Assembly (NCBI RefSeq): GCF_029962835.1
Contig: NC_080579.1
Coordinates: 82,291,959 to 82,355,958, forward strand
From: Magnolia sinica
Lineage: Eukaryota; Streptophyta; Magnoliopsida; Magnoliales; Magnoliaceae
Reading direction: 5' to 3'
DNA: 64,000 bases
The position numbers were made by a program, and so were the translations under genes. Of the stretch, positions 59,087-64,000 are shown piece after piece; position 1 is the first letter of the stretch, and each line of letters starts with the position of its first letter. Under the pieces are notes generated by a model. The model did no database searches. It was not told the origin of the DNA and saw only the letters and a list, made by a program, of their open reading frames with translations.

Positions 59087-61034
59087 TACCTCAACTTGAA
59101 TAAGTGTAGCTTTTTAACGGACAGCTTATTGTTTGTAGGACTTGTTATAACGTCCACAGGCATCCGTGTGGACAATGAAAAGGTGCGAGCCATTAGGGAA
59201 TGTCTGATCCCGACAAACATTCATAAAGTGAGGAGTTTTCATAGGTTGGCGACATTCTATTGTCGATTCGTACAAAATTTTAGCACAATAGTCACGCCTA
59301 TTACAGATTGCATGAAAAAAAGACCGTTTCAGTGGACCGATGAAGCTGACAAGAGCTTTCATGAGATCAAGCATCATTTTTCCACAACACTGGTCTTGGC
59401 GCTTCCTAATTTTGACAAGTTGTTTTAGGTTGAGTGTGACCCTTCATATGACAAAATTGGAGGAGTATTATCACAGGAAGGCAAGCCGATAGCCTTCTAC
59501 AGTGAGAAGCTCAACGAATCCCGAAAGAAGTGGTCGATATAAAAGCTTGAGTTGTACGCAGTTGTTCAGGCACCGCGACATTGGCGGCATTATCTGATTC
59601 ACAGAGAGTTTGTTTTATACACTGACCTTCAAGCATTAAAATTTAATGATAGTCAGACTAACGCGAATCGTGTGCATGCTACATGGGTTGCGTTGTTACA
59701 GGAATTCACGTTCGTTCTGAAGCACAAGTCAGGGCAGCAGAACAAGGTGAGTGATGCACTTAGTCATTGTACATCACTACTTGTTACGATGAGCAACGAG
59801 GTGGTCGACTTCGACTGTCTCAAGGAGCTGTTATGCCGGGGATGAGGACTTGAAGAATTCTTGGATGAAGTGCCAAGAAGGTCACCCTAGTGACCTTCAT
59901 ATACAGGATAGTTTCCTCTTCAAAAGGAATCGATTGTGCATCTCCCAAAGTTCTCTGAGAGAGAAGATTATTTAGGAGCTACTGGAGGTGGCCTCGGTGG
60001 ACACCTTAGGCGAGACAAGATGCTAGCTCTTGTGAACGAGTGGTATTACTGGCCGCAATTGGTATGTCATGTGAAAAAAGTCGTATAACGTTGTCATGTT
60101 TGTCAGACCTCCAAAGGACAATCTCATAATACGGGCCTCTACACCCCCATTACATGTGCCTGACAGTCCTTGTAAGGATTTATCTATGGACTTCGTGTTT
60201 GGTCTCCCATGAACACAATGCTGCTTGGATTCAGTGTTTGTGATAGTAGATTGTTTCTCCAAGATAACGCACTTTATCCCATACAAAAAGACCATCACAT
60301 GGCAAATTTATTCTTCAGGGAAGTAGTACGGCTACACGGGGTCCTCAAGAATATTACTTCTGATCATGATACGAAGTTCATTATCCACTTTTGGCGGACT
60401 TTGTGGACTCGATTCGATACACAACTTCAATTTAGTAGCTCCTACCACCCACAGACTGATGGGCAGACCGAGGTTGTGAATCACACGTTGGGAAACTTCC
60501 TTCACTGTATTTCAAGAGAAAAACTGAAGCAGTGGGATTTGGTCTCATCCCAAGAAGAGTTTGCATTCAACAATATGGTGAACCGCTAAACAGAGAAATC
60601 ACCATTCCATATTATCTACAGATGAATGCCTCGCCACATACTTGACTTGGTCCCTCTGCACAAGCTCCTAGGCATGAGCATTGCAGCAGAACATATGGTA
60701 GACAGGATCATGGGGATCCATGCGAAAGTGCAAACCAAGCTACATGCCTCGAACGAAAAGTATAAGGAACAAACAGACAAGCATCGATGACAAAAAGTAT
60801 TCGAAGTGGGCGACCGCGTTATGGTCCATCTGCGCAAAAAGAGATTTCCGACCGAGACGTACAACAAGTTGAAGAATAAGAAGATTAGACCTGTACCAAT
60901 CATTTAAAAGATCAATGACAACGCTTATGTTGTCGATCTTCCAGATGACATGGCAATCTCACGGACTTGACCGAGTATCATGAACCAGAGCAGGACGAGA
61001 ACTCGATGAAGAGTTCTTTTGAAGTGGAGGGGAC
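59087..61034 (+). pseudogene. Ty3/gypsy RT C-terminus, RNase H and integrase (second half)
   Basis: Continues the RT broken at 38147: [38 protein letters not shown]. RNase H follows: VECDPSYDKIGGVLSQEGKP, ELYAVVQA, FVLYTDLQALKF. The integrase zinc-binding and core regions are at 59990-60590 with YYWPQLV, CHVCQTSKGQ, ITSDHDTKFI and SSYHPQTDGQTEVVN. The C-terminal region with EVGDRVMVHLRKKRFP lies near 60810. Many stops. It ends in a purine-rich tract (AGTGGAGGGGAC) at 61023-61034, immediately before the LTR. Confidence 0.9.
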
Positions 61035-61490
61035 TGATGTAGAGCGGGTTGTGGACAGTTTCATGGCCAAGATGGATCAAAAAAGGCCCGGTCGACGATA
61101 AAATTGATCTGAACCATCGGACCTTAGATCGGGCGTATCTCATAATCCAAAATTATTTATCGAGCATAAAATATATGATTTTGTGGTAGAACGAACTACT
61201 TTAGCCACCCAACCTGCTATGCTAGGTTGCGCAAGCCGGATTTGCAAAATACCCCTGGATCGACGGCCGTTTCCCTATTTTAATTCCATTTTTACTATAA
61301 ATAGTAAGTTTTAGTTTGATTATAACTCATAATCCGTCGGGCTTTAGGAGTTGCGCCCAACGTGAAAAGAGCTTAGAATAATTAGGAGAACAGCTTGGTG
61401 AAGTCAACTAGGACACTTACTGTTTTTGGGCGAAAACCTTGTGCACTGGTAGACATCACGACCGTCTATAAATAGTAAGTTGCAAACAGT
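61035..61490 (+). repeat. 3' LTR (partial) of the Ty3/gypsy element
   Basis: Begins TGATGTAGAGCGGG after the polypurine tract and matches the minus strand of the solo LTR at 1592-2256 as far as TATAAATAGTAAGTTG. It breaks off near 61490. The distal part that ends TTGCATCA in the intron copy is not found. Confidence 0.85.
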
Positions 61491-62140
61491 GCTTTATAAA
61501 AAAAACAACAAAAAGGGAAGGGAGAGGCGGGCCTCTCATGCAGGCCCCACCTTGATGTATATGCATAATCCAAGCCGTCCATTTCGTTCCCCAGATCATT
61601 TTAGGCGTTGAGCCAAAAGTTGAGATCAATCTGACAATCATACGGGCCATACCATAGGGAATAGTAGTGTATACCATTAAAACACACTTTGAAGCTTCTA
61701 TTCGCCCAAAACGGGGCGCATATTGGACTCTTTTGGTCGGTCTTGGACCAAGGAATCCAATGGCTGGTGTGGATTTTGCTGATGCGGGCCCCGTCTATGA
61801 AAAACCGCAGAGAAACGATTTTTTTCAAAAAAAAAAAAAACAACGACTCAAGGCAGCACTGCTGCTGCTGCTACTGACAGCAGTTGACGGACGGACGGGC
61901 TGGGGCTCATGGCCCCAGCTGTGGGCCCCGCCTTGATGCGTTTTGAAGATCAACACCGTGCATTTGATGGGTCCCCGCGGACCATCTGTCCATACCAAAA
62001 ATCAGGCTCATACGGAACTCATGTGGACCACACCATTTAAAAACATGTGAAGACATGCCTAAATATATAAAATCACTTCGTGGGGCCTACCTGAGTTTTG
62101 GATGTCGTTGAAACTTGGTATGGACCGTCAGTCGGGTGGG
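61491..62140. repeat. Dispersed GTGGGCCC-family repeats
   Basis: Contains CCCCACCTTGATGTATATGC (61548) and GCCCCGCCTTGATGCG (61926) openings. An A-run at 61829 and a short GCTGCT run at 61859-61876 were also seen. No gene. Confidence 0.55.
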
Positions 62141-62149
62141 ACTCACACA

Positions 62150-62590
62150 ATGAATGGACTGGATTTGTGAACCACATTTCGGTGGGCCCCACATCTGCCC
62201 CAAGGTCCAATGACCTCCTCAACAGGTTGGACGTCAAATAAACATTACAGTGGGCTCCCCGCCCACGTGACCGGCCCAACAGGTCAGATGAAAAATAAGC
62301 ATTACGGTGGGCCCCTTCACCACGTGGCCCTGTAAACAGGTTGTATGAAAATTAAACATTTCAGTGGGCCCTTGGTCCATACGGCCCCATCAACAGGTAG
62401 TATGGAAAGTAAATATTACAATGGGCCCTATCCAGGCCCACGTGACTTTTTGAATAGATTGGATGATAATAAATATTTTGGTGGGCCCTACCCTGGTCCA
62501 CATGACCTTATGATCAGTGGTTGGAAAATAAACATTATATTGGGCCTTAGGCAGGGTGGAAAACAAGCATTATGGTGGGCCCCGCTTATG
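62150..62590 (+). repeat. Minisatellite, about 60-75-bp units
   Basis: About six imperfect units of GTGGGCCC...CACGTGRCC...CAACAGGTTGKATGAAAAATAAACATTAC. The unit resembles one phrase of the GTGGGCCC dispersed family. Confidence 0.75.
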
Positions 62591-62899
62591 TATGTATTGT
62601 AAACCACACCCTCCATTAGTGTGGGCTCTATCATGATGCATGTGTTTCATCCAACAGTCCAACCGTTTGGAGATAAATTAAGGCCCACTGTGGAGGCCCA
62701 TCTTCATGCATTAGTGGTCCTTGTTGAGGCCCACCTTGATTTGTATCAGGTCCATATTATGAGGCCCATTAAGGCCCACCTTGATATAGATATGGGGCTC
62801 ATGTTATGTAGCCCATTTGATGTATTTGGGTCCTTGGGTCAAAGCCTAATTAGATGTACAAAAGGCCCATTACAATATGTGATTCATGGAAGGCCATTC

Positions 62900-64000
62900 C
62901 TTGGGAGCGATGTTGGTTTGACGTCCACATTGATAATGTTGGTTAAATGTCCGCATTATAGCTCTCCCTAAGGCCCACTGATAGGCCCAAACTTGTGGTA
63001 AGTAGGCCGTCTAGGCCCATCTCCATTATACCTAGAACCCATCTCTTATTACATGTTTAGTATAGATGCATGATTCATGATCATTCGCACCATATGTATG
63101 CCTGATGTGAGGAATGACCGATCATAGCATATACCTTTGGATAGACTGTTTATGGGCTCCCTGATAGGCGGAGTTGCCTCATATAAGTGCATGGTATATA
63201 CAGGGCTGTTGCATGACTGATAGTATGATTCATGCACTTGCATTTGTGTGATTGTAGTTACTGTATGCCCTAGCGACATCAGGGCCATAGCCTCCACAGA
63301 TACATCGTGGATGGCAGGATTGGAGACCGGAAATATTTGATTCTAGCATACGGGCACCATAGATGTCCCTGGGTGAAAATCTCTAAACCCGATGGTACCA
63401 GAGGATGACTCCAACGTCGAGACCGAGTGGATATACGAGCGCATGAGGGCCGAATACCAGGAGGCCGCGTCTCCCACTGTGTCGGGGTCGGTTGGAAAGG
63501 AGTGTGGCCTTACTCGCCCGAGGGTAGGGGGCAATACTAGGCTGAGTTTGACCAGCTCGCGAATGGGTCCGCTATCGACGTGCCGGATAGGTTTTGGCGG
63601 ACTATTGGCCAGGCGGATAGTGAGGTTTCTTACGCTCACTTGGACTGTGCGGCTAGGAGAGCGACAGTGCCATTTGGAGTGTATTGAACCCCGGTGATTA
63701 TCCTGAATGAGAACTGTACTGATACATGATGAGGATTGGCATGCTTGAGTTGCATCTCGCATCGCATGGCCGTATTATGGCCAATAGCATTCATATCTTG
63801 TACCGCATAGCCTTGGTACGGCTGATTGCATTCATGTGCTCATTACCATGATTTTCGCATTACTCTGACCTTGCATTTTGAGCACGCTTATATTGCGCAC
63901 ATACTCACACCATCCTCTAAGCTTTCCATAAGCTTATGCACGATTGATGCGTGCAGGTGACGCTAGGACGCAGTCGCAGCCATAGTCTCGCCGTAGTTGG
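62900..64000 (-). mobile_element. Family D LTR, inverted, running off the window
   Basis: The minus strand matches 34439-35818 and 48698-50400: CACTTGGACTGTGCGGC-type segments, GCCCTAGCGACATCAGGGCC, and AAGCTTTCCATAAGCTTATGCACG near the right edge. By comparison its TG start should lie about 300 bp beyond the window. Confidence 0.75.

Noticed and set aside
63392-63762. ORFs on both strands of over 100 codons
   Set aside because: They lie in the family D LTR and mirror each other; no domain similarity.
34439-64000. LTRs at 34,439 and 62,900-64,000 as a pair bounding one element
   Set aside because: They are in opposite orientation, so they cannot be the two LTRs of one retrotransposon.

Overview
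This window looks like plant nuclear DNA dominated by transposable elements. There is one recognisable host gene, a class II (COMT-type) O-methyltransferase with three exons at the left edge. Nearly everything else is retrotransposon, DNA-transposon or dispersed-repeat sequence. Many short repeats carry a GTGGGCCC-type end followed by GTGTGGATATACAACACATACATC-like words. I associate these with magnoliid genomes, but that assignment is inference and only moderately secure. No tRNA, rRNA, CRISPR or bacterial-type operon was seen.

Left part (1-12,190). The O-methyltransferase (65-2950) has a solo LTR in intron 1 (1592-2256, 5-bp duplication CCTGC). A nearly complete antisense L1-type LINE (3237-9962) lies 287 bp past its stop codon. 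This LINE has an 11-bp target duplication, an RRM plus DUF4283 ORF1, and an ORF2 with endonuclease, reverse transcriptase, zf-RVT and RNase H. A run of unclassified dispersed repeats and a 383-bp LINE tail follow.

Middle part (13,902-29,805). I read this as one large non-autonomous CACTA element: matching TIRs, TAT duplication on both sides, palindromic subterminal repeats, no transposase found. It carries fragments of host genes: two exons of a SPINDLY-like TPR protein and one frameshifted exon of an AP-4 beta-adaptin. Unidentified exon-like pieces are also present. Inside it sit a 5'-truncated LINE with a 15-bp duplication, a piece of an LTR with its primer binding site, a MITE, and a duplicated copy of its own right end.

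Right part (30,340-64,000). This is a stack of retroelements: a truncated LINE, a LINE ORF1 fragment, an Athila-type Ty3/gypsy pol fragment, and then a deep nest. The nest is a Ty3/gypsy element (gag, protease, RT, RNase H, integrase, 3' LTR) cut in its RT by a 20.9-kb antisense Tat-like element (duplication TACCT). That element is cut by a solo LTR (GCATA), which is cut by an inverted solo LTR of the same family (ATCCC). That one is cut by a roughly 6-kb single LTR-like insertion (ATATT). A hAT-like non-autonomous element (8-bp duplication) also lies in the Tat-like element. The window ends in another LTR of the 6-kb family in opposite orientation.

Boundaries were found by eye from TG...CA ends and target duplications. 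Similarities are pattern recognition from memory, not database searches.
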